Source: Shewanella avicenniae (GTDB lineage Bacteria > Pseudomonadota > Gammaproteobacteria > Enterobacterales > Shewanellaceae). From it: 64,000 nucleotides of DNA. Numbering within the stretch: position 1 is the stretch's first letter; each line of letters begins with the position of its first letter. The notes beneath the pieces are model-generated. The model saw only the letters and a list, made by a program, of their open reading frames with translations, did no database searches and was not told where the DNA came from. A program made the position numbers and the translations under genes. Where the stretch lies: NCBI RefSeq assembly GCF_017354945.1, contig NZ_CP071503.1, positions 3,410,001 to 3,474,000 of the forward strand. The letters are read 5' to 3'. Below, in pieces: positions 42,392-52,179 of the stretch.

Positions 42392-44917
42392 CTACTGATT
42401 CAGTGTACGTTTCTTAGTAAATTTTGTCGGTTGCGTGTTGGCGGGATCATCCGGCCATAAGTGCTTAGGATAGCGACCTCGCATCTCCTTTTTAACCTCA
42501 ACATAAGGCCCAGCCCAAAAACTGGCCAAGTCAGAGGTTAACGCTAACGGTCGCTGAGCGGGCGACAGTAACTCCATCGTGACCCCCAGCGTGCCGTTCA
42601 ATAGTTGTGGGCTTTGCGCCATCCCGAGCGCCTCTTGCAGTCGCACACTTAACAAGGCGCGGCCACTTTCATCATAACGAATGGGCGCATGAGTTCCGGT
42701 GGCCATTGGCCAGCGCTCTGGCAGCCACTGCGCTAACTGCTGCCGCTGCGACCACTCCAGTGTATTCAGCAGAATATGCGTAATATCAAGAGCTTTTAGC
42801 TGTGTCACATTGCGCACTTCGGTTAGATAAGGCGCTAACCAGGTTACTAGGTTATCCAGCAACCAAGCATCATTAAAGTCGTTGAAACTTTGGTCAATGG
42901 ATCTTGCAATGGTTAACCTGTACTGCAGCTGTCTTACGCTATCATCGATATTGAGTACAGTTAAACCTTTACGGCTAACATAATCGATAAAGCCAGCAAT
43001 GCGGAGAACATCACTCAGCGGCATAACCTCGGTTTTGAGCACCAATTTGCCCAAGCGCAGCTGCTTTTCAGCCTGCATGCGGCCACGCGCTTCATCCCAC
43101 TGTGCAATCTCTTGCCACTGACACAGATAGTTAAGCTCTTGACTGAATAATGCGATGGGCAATTCACACGCCAGCCACACTCGTCCGGCGCTGCGCCCCT
43201 GCTGCTCTTGAAAATCGGCCACCACTAACCAGTCGGCTTGATTCAAGGCTTCATCCTGCGCCAACTCTACGCCAGTGCCGTTGGCTAACAAAAAGCCTTG
43301 CTGACCACGTGCTTTGGCAATCCGATCAGGAAACGCAAATGCCAATAACATAGCCACATCGTAGCTGTTAGCCGCGCGCAGCAACTCAGCCGGCGCTTGG
43401 CTGATATTGAACTTTTGCAGCCAGTTACGGCACAGCCGCCCCGCCAGCCCCGTGGTGGCATTGGCAAGACTGCGTTGAATATCGCAACTTGCCCCGCTGA
43501 CATTGGCATCTAACAAGGCTGCCAGCAAACAGGCCAAACCAAGTAGCTGCGGCTGTTGGCGGCTTGTGGCCAACGCTTGGGCTTTGACCAACATATGCGC
43601 CAAACGCACTGAAGCCCCGAGTCCATATGCTTGGCGGCCAATCGCAGTGATATTGCGTTGACCATCCACCAGCTCAAGGCTTTGCAGCAATTGCCAAGCG
43701 ACCATTTCATTGGCGGCATTTGGTGGTGTCAGCAGCATTAACTCGCTAATCGACTTAACGCCCCAGTTGGCGGCTTCAAAGGCCACACCGAGCAGATCAC
43801 TGGTGACGATTTCGGGTTCGTCAGCACTGAGCAAACGTTCCTGCTCCTCAGCACTCCACAACCGCAAACAAAACCCGGCACTTAAACGTCCCGCGCGACC
43901 ACAGCGTTGAGTGGCCGAGGCTTGGCTAATTCGTTTCAGACTTAAACGCGTGACCGCCGTCTTGGGATTAAAGCTGGCTTGGCGTTTATAACCACTGTCC
44001 ACCACCATGGTGATGCCTTCAATGGTCAAGCTCGACTCGGCCAAATTGGTGGAGAGCACCACCTTTTGTTGACCGGCAACTGCGGGCGCAATGGCGGCGT
44101 CTTGCTCAGCAGCATTCAGCTCACCATATAGAGGAAAGATCTTCACCTGCTCGCCAAGGCGGCCAGTGAGATATTCCGCCAGCTGTAAAATCTCCCGTTT
44201 ACCCGGCAAGAATGCCAGCAGTGAACCGGCGGCTTGCTCGGCGCTGGCGCCTAACGTCAGCGCTGTATCTGCTTGCATCAGGCTGGTAATCATACGCCCC
44301 ATGTGCAGTAACCAGTCGGGTAAGTGACTTTGTCCTGCCAGCGGCTTGGGCGCCTGATAGGCGATGGTCACAGGGAAACTACGCCCTTCACTCACCAGCT
44401 TGAGCGCATTCGGCATCAAGCTCGCTAATGGCAGGCCTTGCAAAGTGGCCGACATAGCAACAATGGTGAGATCGTCCCGCAATGATTGTTGTACTTCTAA
44501 CGCCAACGCCAAGCCGAGATCGGTACTCAAATGTCGCTCGTGGATCTCATCAAAGATGATCATCGCCACGCCATCCAAGGATGGATCTTGCTGGATCATC
44601 CGTGTGAGAATGCCTTCAGTAATGATTTCCAGTTTGGTGGTGCGCCCGACCCGGCTTTCACCACGTACCCGATACCCGACCTCATCACCTAAGCTTTGTT
44701 GGCGCTGTTTAGCCAGAAAGCTGGCAATACTGCGCGCGGCCACTCGCCGCGGTTCCAGCAGCAAAATCCGCCCCGCAATTTCGGGCCAATCCAGCATGGC
44801 GTAGGGCAACGCAGTAGACTTACCTGCGCCAGTTGGCGCTTCAATAATCAGTTGCCTTTGGCTTGGTAGCGCTTGACGCAACGCTGGCAGCAGGGCTTGG
44901 ATGGGAAGATGATTCAA
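42392..44917 (-). CDS. hrpB: ATP-dependent helicase HrpB
   Basis: DEAH-type helicase of unsettled cellular role. 841 residues. Walker A APTGAGKSTALP, the DEIH box in FDEIHERHL, SAT motif VAMSATL, and motif VI SATQRCGRAGRL, followed by the HrpB-specific C-terminal domain (RYPKHLWPDDP near the end). It is transcribed just ahead of mrcB and probably with it. Confidence 0.95.
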   Translation of the reverse strand: MNHLPIQALLPALRQALPSQRQLIIEAPTGAGKSTALPYAMLDWPEIAGRILLLEPRRVAARSIASFLAKQRQQSLGDEVGYRVRGESRVGRTTKLEIITEGILTRMIQQDPSLDGVAMIIFDEIHERHLSTDLGLALALEVQQSLRDDLTIVAMSATLQGLPLASLMPNALKLVSEGRSFPVTIAYQAPKPLAGQSHLPDWLLHMGRMITSLMQADTALTLGASAEQAAGSLLAFLPGKREILQLAEYLTGRLGEQVKIFPLYGELNAAEQDAAIAPAVAGQQKVVLSTNLAESSLTIEGITMVVDSGYKRQASFNPKTAVTRLSLKRISQASATQRCGRAGRLSAGFCLRLWSAEEQERLLSADEPEIVTSDLLGVAFEAANWGVKSISELMLLTPPNAANEMVAWQLLQSLELVDGQRNITAIGRQAYGLGASVRLAHMLVKAQALATSRQQPQLLGLACLLAALLDANVSGASCDIQRSLANATTGLAGRLCRNWLQKFNISQAPAELLRAANSYDVAMLLAFAFPDRIAKARGQQGFLLANGTGVELAQDEALNQADWLVVADFQEQQGRSAGRVWLACELPIALFSQELNYLCQWQEIAQWDEARGRMQAEKQLRLGKLVLKTEVMPLSDVLRIAGFIDYVSRKGLTVLNIDDSVRQLQYRLTIARSIDQSFNDFNDAWLLDNLVTWLAPYLTEVRNVTQLKALDITHILLNTLEWSQRQQLAQWLPERWPMATGTHAPIRYDESGRALLSVRLQEALGMAQSPQLLNGTLGVTMELLSPAQRPLALTSDLASFWAGPYVEVKKEMRGRYPKHLWPDDPANTQPTKFTKKRTLNQ

Positions 44918-44996
44918 AAAATCGACCGCAACTCGCTAATGAAAAAAGCTAGTGTACTCAGTTTGCCAATGGCTGGCTAACGCAGTGGCCGATTTG

Positions 44997-47198
44997 TTAG
45001 CCAACTGATTGCGGTGAGGTGGGCGCTTGCGGCAATAGAGTGGCAATGTCGTCTAATGGCATCGGCTTATGAATGGCATAGCCTTGGGCGTAATCGACAC
45101 CAATCTCAGCCAACTGTTGATAGATTTGCTCAGATTCGACGAATTCGGCCACGGTTTGAAACTGCAGATCTTTGGCCAACTGACACACCGCCGAGACAAT
45201 GGCGCGATCGGCGGGGTCATCACAGAGATTAACCACAAACTGCCCATCAATTTTTACGTAATCCAGTGCCAGCTTTTTCAGGTAAGAAAAGGAGGAAAAT
45301 CCCACGCCGAAGTCATCCATCGCCAGCTTACAACCTAAAACTTGTAACATATCCAGTAGCTGACAAGATTGCTCTACTTGGCTCAACATGGCGGTTTCGG
45401 TGATTTCAAAACAGAGTTTTGCTGCCAATTCTGATTCAGCAAGCAACTGATTTTGCAGCCACTCCATAAATTCCAGTTCACCGATTGAGGCGGCAGAAAG
45501 GTTCACGGACAACTGTTCACACTGTTGCCAGAGTTCGGGGTGAGCATTGCCCCAACGCAACAGATGATCAATCACCCAGCGATCGACCCGCGATACCAAG
45601 TTGTAGCGTTCAGCAGCGGGGAAAAACACCCCTGGTGACAGTAACTCACCGTTTTCGCGCCGCATACGCAACAAGATCTCCAAGTGCAGCCCCTCACCTT
45701 TGCCTTTGATTGAGCGGATCTCTTGGAAGTAGAGCTGAAAACGATCATTGGCGAGCGCTTCTATAATCTCTAGCGAAGCGGTCATCTCTGTATAAAAACG
45801 CTTAAAGCGATTATCGCGTTCGTCATAGATTTGGTACTGATTACGGCCTAAGTCTTTAGCTAAGCGACATGCTGCATCCGCCTGTGCCATCACCGCATAG
45901 ATATCCTCTTCACTGCGCTCTAGTGGCGCAATGCCGATGCTGGCTGACACTTTATGGTCGCGCCCTTGCCAGCGAAATTCATGGCCGCGGATCTGACCAC
46001 AGATCCGTTCGGCAATCACTGCGGCAGAATCTCGATTGCAGGCGTGCATTAAAATCGCAAACTCGTCGCCGCTAAGGCGAGCCACGATATCGCCTTTACG
46101 TACCAGCAGTTTGAGTCGTTCGGCCACTTGGCAGATCAAGCGATCGCCCGCCATATGGCCACTGATATTGTTGATCACTCGAAACTGATCTAAATCGACA
46201 AAAGCGATGCACACTGGCGTTTGTTGGCTCTCCATTAATAGCCGTTGCAACATATCTTCAAAATGTGCTCGATTAGGCAACCCAGTGAGCACATCATAGT
46301 TGGCTTGAAATGAGAGTTCTGAGGCCAAACGACGCCGTTCACTGACATCCTCGGCAATCACAATCAAATTTTGTCGGTCACTTTGGGCAGGGTATAAGCC
46401 TAGCCGTTGCCAACTCAGCTCGGCACCGTGGGCAATGCCGACCTCACACCACGCTTGGCCAAGTACCCCATCGCGCACCATTGACAGCGTTTCGCGCAGA
46501 TTCTCGCGATCTTCTTCCCGCACCGATTGCAGCAGGTTGGGGTTATCACTGGTCAGTAAGGTGAGTTCGGCGATGCGATTCATCATCACCAGCTCATCGC
46601 GGCGATTCAGTTGGGCACAAGCTAACGGTAATTGATGAAATAACTCATGATAACGCCGTTCACTCAGCAGTAACGCTTGGGCAATGCGGGTCAGCTCCAT
46701 GGCGGACGCAATTAAGGCTTGCGCGTGCTGCAGTTGCTCAATAAACCCATCACTCCATTGTTGCTCTTGCTGACAATCAACTGCGCCCAAGGCAATTAAG
46801 GTGTCGCCCAGTTTAACCGGCGGTAACACTACTAAGCTTTTGACATGCCACTGCCGCAACATCTGCTTTTCTAATGTCGCGTCTTTGGGGAGTTGCGCTA
46901 ACGAACTCAACACAAATAATTTGGATTGCTTCACTAATTCGCGAAAGAACGGGGTTTTACCGAGCGCCCATTCCCGCACACCTTGGCCGCTATTGAATTG
47001 CGGTTTGAGATAGAGATTACGGGCGCTCAAATGGCCACGAACAGACAGCGGTGACAACACAAATACCCCATCACAGGCCAATTGGGCCGTGATTAATTCC
47101 AACGCGCGGTCTACATTTTGTTCAAGTGTTACCAGTGGGGCATCACTGAAAAGTTGCATCAGCGTTTGTTGTAACGGGGCAGTAAACTGCTGCGCCAT
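44997..47198 (-). CDS. GAF-PAS-GGDEF-EAL cyclic-di-GMP protein
   Basis: 733 residues. Residues 1-170 look like a GAF sensor, 175-290 like a PAS domain (ERRYHELFHQLPLACAQLN), then GGDEF (about 300-460) and EAL (about 475-720). The cyclase motif reads SGDEF in ARLSGDEFAI, not GGDEF. The EAL signature reads EIL in LHLEILLRM, but NLSAAS, FEITETAM, MDDFGVGFSSFSYLKKL and KIDGQFV are intact, so phosphodiesterase activity is plausible. No signal sequence: cytosolic. AGGAGGG precedes the ATG by 5 bases. Confidence 0.9.
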   Translation of the reverse strand: MAQQFTAPLQQTLMQLFSDAPLVTLEQNVDRALELITAQLACDGVFVLSPLSVRGHLSARNLYLKPQFNSGQGVREWALGKTPFFRELVKQSKLFVLSSLAQLPKDATLEKQMLRQWHVKSLVVLPPVKLGDTLIALGAVDCQQEQQWSDGFIEQLQHAQALIASAMELTRIAQALLLSERRYHELFHQLPLACAQLNRRDELVMMNRIAELTLLTSDNPNLLQSVREEDRENLRETLSMVRDGVLGQAWCEVGIAHGAELSWQRLGLYPAQSDRQNLIVIAEDVSERRRLASELSFQANYDVLTGLPNRAHFEDMLQRLLMESQQTPVCIAFVDLDQFRVINNISGHMAGDRLICQVAERLKLLVRKGDIVARLSGDEFAILMHACNRDSAAVIAERICGQIRGHEFRWQGRDHKVSASIGIAPLERSEEDIYAVMAQADAACRLAKDLGRNQYQIYDERDNRFKRFYTEMTASLEIIEALANDRFQLYFQEIRSIKGKGEGLHLEILLRMRRENGELLSPGVFFPAAERYNLVSRVDRWVIDHLLRWGNAHPELWQQCEQLSVNLSAASIGELEFMEWLQNQLLAESELAAKLCFEITETAMLSQVEQSCQLLDMLQVLGCKLAMDDFGVGFSSFSYLKKLALDYVKIDGQFVVNLCDDPADRAIVSAVCQLAKDLQFQTVAEFVESEQIYQQLAEIGVDYAQGYAIHKPMPLDDIATLLPQAPTSPQSVG

Positions 47199-47294
47199 GC
47201 GTGCCCTCCTATGTGCGCTGAAACTAAGACATTCCCTTAGTTACAGCCTAGTATAGTTGAGCCAATTTGGTAGCTGAGCGACAAAGAATAGCCA

Positions 47295-47828
47295 ATGAAT
47301 ATCGATCAAAAACGCCTGTTTCTCGGATTTGGATTGAACGATGCCCAAGTGCAGCGACTGACAAGGCTGCAAAGCGCCTTTGCAACCGATGACTTCAAGC
47401 CAGTTGCAGCGGCGAACCTGCATATGACCTTGCTTTTTTTGGGCAACGTCACCGACGAGCAACAACAGCGATTACAGCAGTACATCGACAGCTTGCTGTT
47501 GCCGCGTTTTACTCAGCCTCTCAGTCAGTTAGATTTTTGGCCCAAACCGAAAATCCTCTGTCTGCGTCAAGCTGAGGTGGCGCCGCCATTGCTGGCGATG
47601 CAGCAGCAAATCGCCGCATTTGCCAGTAACTTGCTGCCGTTACAGCAACACGACAGTTATCGCCCGCATGTGACCCTCGCTCGAAAAGCGAAATATCTGC
47701 CAACACTGGCGGCTAAAAGTATTCCACACATCAGTTTAGCGCCGACGGCATTACAGCTGTATCAATCGATTAACTTAGGTGCAGGGGTGCAATATCCCAT
47801 TCTACAAAGCTGGCCACTACGTCAATGA
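47295..47828 (+). CDS. thpR: RNA 2',3'-cyclic phosphodiesterase (2H family)
   Basis: 177 residues. Two HxT motifs define the 2H phosphoesterases: HMTLLFLG near residue 46 and HVTLAR near residue 122. Acts on 2',3'-cyclic RNA ends and, in vitro, as a 2'-5' ligase. Length and FLGFGLNDAQ start fit the family. It is divergent from the cyclic-di-GMP gene and convergent with the GNAT gene. Confidence 0.92.
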   Translation: MNIDQKRLFLGFGLNDAQVQRLTRLQSAFATDDFKPVAAANLHMTLLFLGNVTDEQQQRLQQYIDSLLLPRFTQPLSQLDFWPKPKILCLRQAEVAPPLLAMQQQIAAFASNLLPLQQHDSYRPHVTLARKAKYLPTLAAKSIPHISLAPTALQLYQSINLGAGVQYPILQSWPLRQ

Positions 47829-47849
47829 AGTTATGGGTGATTAAGGCTG

Positions 47850-48314
47850 CTATTTCAGCGACTTTTCCATCAATACGCTGGGCAAGCTAATTCCCGCTGG
47901 GGAATGATAGGTTTCATGGCGAACAATACGATAACCACAGCGTTGATAGAAGTTCACCGCATTGAGGCTGGCATCCAAGGTAAGTGATTTGATGCGGCGC
48001 GATTGCGCCAGTTGTTCGAGATGGGTCAATAGTTGCTGCCCAAGCCCTTGCCCCATAAAGCTTGGCAACACAAACAGGCCTTCAATCTTATTGCTATCCT
48101 CATCTAGCATGCCGACTGCAACCAGCTCTGCATCGATTTCAATGCCATAAAAGCCACGCGCGACGAGTTCTGCAAAGCCTGCTGGGGTTTCGTAAGGGGT
48201 CCAAATCTGCAAGGTTTTGGCATCGTAAACCTTGGCACAGCCCTGTAAGATTGCGGCATTGCGCAGCTCCCAGACCTCATCGGCATCCAGCCGTTGTAAT
48301 TTTCGAATATTCAC
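47850..48314 (-). CDS. GNAT-family N-acetyltransferase
   Basis: 154 residues. The acetyl-CoA binding stretch is LFVLPSFMGQGLGQQLLTHLE (pattern Q/R-x-x-G-x-G/A), with the later LDASLNAVNFYQRCGYRIV motif. The substrate is unknown. The next minus-strand gene upstream, pepB, is separated by a terminator, so this gene is likely independent. Confidence 0.88.
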   Translation of the reverse strand: MNIRKLQRLDADEVWELRNAAILQGCAKVYDAKTLQIWTPYETPAGFAELVARGFYGIEIDAELVAVGMLDEDSNKIEGLFVLPSFMGQGLGQQLLTHLEQLAQSRRIKSLTLDASLNAVNFYQRCGYRIVRHETYHSPAGISLPSVLMEKSLK

Positions 48315-48342
48315 ACCCAGTTCCCGTGATTAGATTGCGGCC

Positions 48343-48374
48343 ATAAAAAACGCCCGACTGCCGCCGAGCGTTTT
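48343..48374 (-). terminator. Terminator after pepB
   Basis: Minus-strand AAAACGCTCG / CGGGCGTTTTTT (one U-G pair) 48 bases after the pepB stop codon. Confidence 0.75.
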
Positions 48375-48421
48375 CATCTGTATTGAAGCAAATTTAACGG
48401 GAGAGGTCTAATGGCACGCCA

Positions 48422-49702
48422 TTACTCTGCATCTAACAACTGAGCGATGGTCAACATGCCGTGGGTTGTAGCACCCGCCGCCCACATGGCTGAGGCATTG
48501 TCTTCAAACGCTGCCGCCAAATCGATATGCAACCAATCCGCTTGTGGCGAGACAAAGCGCCACAAGAACCCAGCTGCATTAGACGCACCGCCCGGACCAC
48601 CACCTTTAACAGCACGGCTGTTGGCCGTATCTGCATAAGCTGATGGGCAGGCATCTTGATGCCAAGGATCTAATGGCAACGGCCAGACATTTTCCGCCAC
48701 TTCTGCCGCTTTTTGTTGGGTCAGTTTTAATACTGATGGTTGTGGGGAGAAAATCGCGTTGTATTGACTGCTCACCGCCATCACAGCAGCGCCAGTCAGG
48801 GTTGCCGCGTCAATAATAAAGCGAGCGCCTGATTCACTGGCGGCTTGCAGACCATCAGCCAGCACTAACCGACCTTCCGCATCGGTATTCACCACTTCAA
48901 CTGTCGTGCCGTTTTTGTAGGTCAGAATATCGCCCAGCTTGTAAGCACGGCCACTGACCAAGTTTTCCGCACAGCAGAGGTACAGTTTCACCCGTTTGTT
49001 TAAGCCTTTTTGAATCGCCAAGCCCAAGGCGGCGGCGACAGTTGCAGCGCCCCCCATGTCGGCTTTCATGCCCAACATGCCTTCTGAACTTTTAAGACTG
49101 TAGCCACCAGAATCAAAGGTGATCCCTTTGCCGACCAGCGCCACAGACACGGGCGCATCAGTATCAAACGGGTTGTAATCTAACTCGAGCATGGCGGGAT
49201 GACGTTCACTACCACGGCCGACGGCGTGGATCCCAATCCATTGCTGTTGCAACAACTCATCGCCACTGATGATGCGATAGCTCACCTTATCTGGCGCTAA
49301 TGCACTTAACCATGCTGCGGTGTCGCTCGCCAGTTTGACGGGATAGAGATTTTCCGGCGTTTCATTGATCAGCTGACGTGCAAAGTCGGCACTTTTGGCG
49401 CGTTGGTAAAGTTCCGCGGTTAATGCGGCATCGCCACACCACACCACTTGGAAACCACCTTTGGCGGTAACAAAGCCTTGATAGAAGCTCCACTGCCGAT
49501 CTATATCCCAACCGTCGCCGGTTAATGCTACAGCAGCAATACCTTGGCTGCGTAATTTACGCGCCGCCATCTGGATTTGGCGCAGTGGCATTGCAGATTT
49601 TAAGTGGATGGTGGCAGTTTGCTCATCAAAGCTCACATCCGCTTTGCCCCAATAGGCTGGCGCTGCTTCGTTCGACAACACCACATTCAGTAATTCGTTC
49701 AT
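48422..49702 (-). CDS. pepB: M17 aminopeptidase PepB
   Basis: Manganese/zinc leucyl-type aminopeptidase. 426 residues, like E. coli PepB (427). Metal and active-site blocks: LVGKGITFDSGGYSLK, MKADMGGAATV and the family signature NTDAEGRLVLADG. HAVGRGSERHPAML matches PepB rather than PepA. The ATG at 49702 is supported by AAAGGAAA just upstream and by family length; the frame continues upstream with a less likely ATG at 49750. Confidence 0.93.
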   Translation of the reverse strand: MNELLNVVLSNEAAPAYWGKADVSFDEQTATIHLKSAMPLRQIQMAARKLRSQGIAAVALTGDGWDIDRQWSFYQGFVTAKGGFQVVWCGDAALTAELYQRAKSADFARQLINETPENLYPVKLASDTAAWLSALAPDKVSYRIISGDELLQQQWIGIHAVGRGSERHPAMLELDYNPFDTDAPVSVALVGKGITFDSGGYSLKSSEGMLGMKADMGGAATVAAALGLAIQKGLNKRVKLYLCCAENLVSGRAYKLGDILTYKNGTTVEVVNTDAEGRLVLADGLQAASESGARFIIDAATLTGAAVMAVSSQYNAIFSPQPSVLKLTQQKAAEVAENVWPLPLDPWHQDACPSAYADTANSRAVKGGGPGGASNAAGFLWRFVSPQADWLHIDLAAAFEDNASAMWAAGATTHGMLTIAQLLDAE

Positions 49703-49829
49703 CGGATTTCCTTTCATCACTGATGAAAATGTGGCGACATTGTACAGCAAATTGCAACGCTTACCGAATAGCCGCCGCTAAAGCGCGAGTTGTCTGAGGG
49801 GAAAGCGACTGCTAGGCTAACCTTTTTCA

Positions 49830-50552
49830 ATGAATTGGCTGCAGTTGATGCATTTTGATCCCCCATTACAGCAAGGGCGTTTAATCAAGCGTTATAAACG
49901 TTTTCTGGCCGATATTGAGCTTGCCGATGGCAGCATCACTACCATTCATTGCCCCAATACCGGGTCGATGAAGAACTGTCTATTTCCTGGTGAGCCAGTG
50001 TGGTTCAGCGTGTCAGACAATCCTAAACGCAAATATCCGTTTACCTGGGAGTTGATGCAAACCAGCAGCGGCGAGCTGATTGGCATCAATACTGGCCGTG
50101 CTAACCAACTCGCTGAAGAGGCCATTCTCCAAGGTGTGATTACTGAACTGCACGGCTATAAAAGGTTGCAGCGGGAAGTGCGTTACGGTGAAGAAAATAG
50201 CCGAATCGACATTAAGCTCACAGAGGGTACACAGCCCGATTGCTATGTTGAGGTGAAAAGTGCCACTTTATTAGACGCTGGACACGGCTACTTTCCCGAT
50301 GCTGTCACTGAACGTGGACAGAAACATCTAAGAGAATTAATGGCGGTGGTCAAAAATGGTCAGCGCGGAGTGCTATTGTTTATAGTACAACATACTGGCA
50401 TCAAAGATGTTGCCGCGGCTAAGCAGATCGATCCCGCCTATGCCGAATTACTCGACACAGCAATATCCGCGGGTGTAGAAGTATTAGCCTATTGTAGTGA
50501 GCTGAATAATAACGAGTTTAGAGTGAGTAATTCAGTGCCATTTTTGCGATAA
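49830..50552 (+). CDS. sfsA: SfsA (sugar fermentation stimulation protein A)
   Basis: 240 residues. [36 protein letters not shown], the nuclease-like IDIKLTEG...[10 protein letters not shown], and [10 protein letters not shown] match SfsA. The role is uncertain; the family carries a nuclease-type fold. It lies about 170 bases upstream of dksA, a conserved arrangement. No strong Shine-Dalgarno is visible before the ATG. Confidence 0.94.
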   Translation: MNWLQLMHFDPPLQQGRLIKRYKRFLADIELADGSITTIHCPNTGSMKNCLFPGEPVWFSVSDNPKRKYPFTWELMQTSSGELIGINTGRANQLAEEAILQGVITELHGYKRLQREVRYGEENSRIDIKLTEGTQPDCYVEVKSATLLDAGHGYFPDAVTERGQKHLRELMAVVKNGQRGVLLFIVQHTGIKDVAAAKQIDPAYAELLDTAISAGVEVLAYCSELNNNEFRVSNSVPFLR

Positions 50553-50637
50553 ATTCAAAAGAAAATACGACTAAAGTTGGCGCTATTACGATTTAGCAAG
50601 CATAGTCAAATATATTGTTATCGATATGTGGAAATGT

Positions 50638-50666
50638 TTGCCTAGGTATTCTTAATCTGCTATATG
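50638..50666 (+). promoter_or_regulatory. Candidate dksA promoter
   Basis: TTGCCT (50638-50643), a 17-base spacer and TATATG (50661-50666), 56 bases before the dksA ATG. Confidence 0.6.
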
Positions 50667-50721
50667 TAGCGGCCGTTTATTGAAAACGCCCTATGACGCA
50701 AATGAAAACAGGAGATGCGTT

Positions 50722-51165
50722 ATGCCTGAAGGCACTAAAACACTTGGTGTACTCGCTATCGCTGGTTTGAGCCCTTACCAGGAATCTCCCGGTGAGGAGT
50801 ATATGAACCCAAAACAATTGGGTCATTTCAAAACCATACTCGAAGCCTGGCGTAATCAACTGCGTCACGAAGTGGATCGTACCGTTACCCATATGCAGGA
50901 TGAAGCCGCAAACTTCCCTGATCCGGTCGATCGCGCAGCGCAGGAAGAAGAGTTCAGCTTAGAACTCCGCGCTCGTGACCGTGAACGTAAGTTGATTAAA
51001 AAGATTGAAAAAACACTACAGAAGATTGAAGAAGATGATTTCGGTTTTTGTGAATCTTGTGGTGTTGAAATCGGCATTCGCCGTCTAGAAGCTCGCCCAA
51101 CCGCCGATCTTTGCATTGACTGCAAAACCTTAGCAGAAATCAAAGAAAAGCAGATGGCAGGTTAA
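50722..51165 (+). CDS. dksA: RNA polymerase-binding transcription factor DksA
   Basis: Binds the RNA polymerase secondary channel and works with ppGpp. 147 residues. The coiled-coil tip ([13 protein letters not shown], with the DxxDxA motif) and the C4 zinc finger CESCG...CIDC are present. ATG 50722 is set by GGAG 7-8 bases upstream; the frame is open further upstream. It starts a run of plus-strand genes, and the tRNA operon in this window has the GC-rich discriminator typical of DksA/ppGpp targets. Confidence 0.97.
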   Translation: MPEGTKTLGVLAIAGLSPYQESPGEEYMNPKQLGHFKTILEAWRNQLRHEVDRTVTHMQDEAANFPDPVDRAAQEEEFSLELRARDRERKLIKKIEKTLQKIEEDDFGFCESCGVEIGIRRLEARPTADLCIDCKTLAEIKEKQMAG

Positions 51166-51178
51166 GACGTCGCTTCAG

Positions 51179-51200
51179 GCGGGACATGATGCAGTCCCGC
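51179..51200 (+). terminator. Hairpin between dksA and gluQ (weak terminator)
   Basis: GCGGGAC / GTCCCGC with an 8-base loop, followed by TCTTGCG and so with no true T run. It could slow or partly stop transcription, or simply protect the dksA 3' end. Confidence 0.5.
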
Positions 51201-51219
51201 TCTTGCGATTGTGTGTCCT

Positions 51220-52098
51220 ATGTCCGATAAGCGCGTTTCTCCCTATGTCGGCCGCTTTGCGCCGTCCCCCTCTGGCTCACTTCATTTTGGCTCTCTGGTC
51301 GCTGCTCTCGGCAGCTATTTACGTGCCCGTTCTCTCGCTGGCAAGTGGCTATTACGCATTGAAGATATTGATCCGCCAAGAGAAGTTGAAGGTGCTGCCG
51401 ACGATATTCGGCGCACATTAGAACTGTTTGGCTTTGAATGGGATGATCGCGTCCTTTATCAAAGCCAACGTTTTGATGCGTACGATGCCACCATTAACGC
51501 TTTTTTAGCCGATCAACAAGCCTATTACTGCCACTGCTCTCGTAAACAGATCCAGCAAGAGATGCATGGCATTTACGATGGTCGTTGTCGCCACGCCCAT
51601 CATAGCGATGGCGCAGTACGCTTATATAACCAACACGCAGTGGCCGAATTTAATGATCTATTGCTGGGTAAGATTCAGGTGCCGACGGAGTTCGCCAGTG
51701 AAGATTACATTATTCAGCGTAGCGATGGCTTATTTGCCTACCAGCTGGCGGTAGTGCTGGATGATGCGCATCAGGGTGTCACGGAGATTGTCCGAGGTGC
51801 CGACTTATTGGACGCCAGTTGTCGGCAATTAACCCTCTATCGCCAATTGGGGTTAGCGGAGCCAAATTTTATTCATCTGCCGCTGGCCTCCACCGAGCCA
51901 GGCTTTAAGTTATCCAAGCAAAACCACGCCACGGCACTCAATAAGAAGCAGCCGCAAGCCGAGTTAGCCGCCGCACTCGCCTTTCTTGGGCAAGCGCCAG
52001 TAGACACTGATAGCCCGCAGCAAATGCTGGCACAGGCGATAAATCAGTTCCAACTCAGCGCCATTCCTGCGAAAACCGAAATACTCATCGGTCACTGA
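51220..52098 (+). CDS. gluQ: Glutamyl-Q tRNA(Asp) synthetase
   Basis: Attaches glutamate to queuosine in tRNA-Asp, so it acts downstream of QueG, also encoded in this window. 292 residues from ATG 51220. Catalytic-core motifs are GRFAPSPSGSLHFGSL and KLSKQN; the zinc knuckle is YYCHC...YDGRCR. It lacks the anticodon-binding domain of GltX, as expected. A GTG three codons earlier is possible; neither start has a clear ribosome binding site. Confidence 0.94.
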   Translation: MSDKRVSPYVGRFAPSPSGSLHFGSLVAALGSYLRARSLAGKWLLRIEDIDPPREVEGAADDIRRTLELFGFEWDDRVLYQSQRFDAYDATINAFLADQQAYYCHCSRKQIQQEMHGIYDGRCRHAHHSDGAVRLYNQHAVAEFNDLLLGKIQVPTEFASEDYIIQRSDGLFAYQLAVVLDDAHQGVTEIVRGADLLDASCRQLTLYRQLGLAEPNFIHLPLASTEPGFKLSKQNHATALNKKQPQAELAAALAFLGQAPVDTDSPQQMLAQAINQFQLSAIPAKTEILIGH

Positions 52099-52179
52099 TA
52101 TACTCATTAGCCTGCAATTGGTATATGATAGCGGCCAGTTTTTTCCGCCGATTATGTGTTAATAATTCAGAGGTGTACT

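Noticed and set aside
51203..51421. Alternative frame inside the gluQ 5' end (72 codons)
   Set aside because: It overlaps the HIGH-motif region of gluQ in another frame and has no family features.
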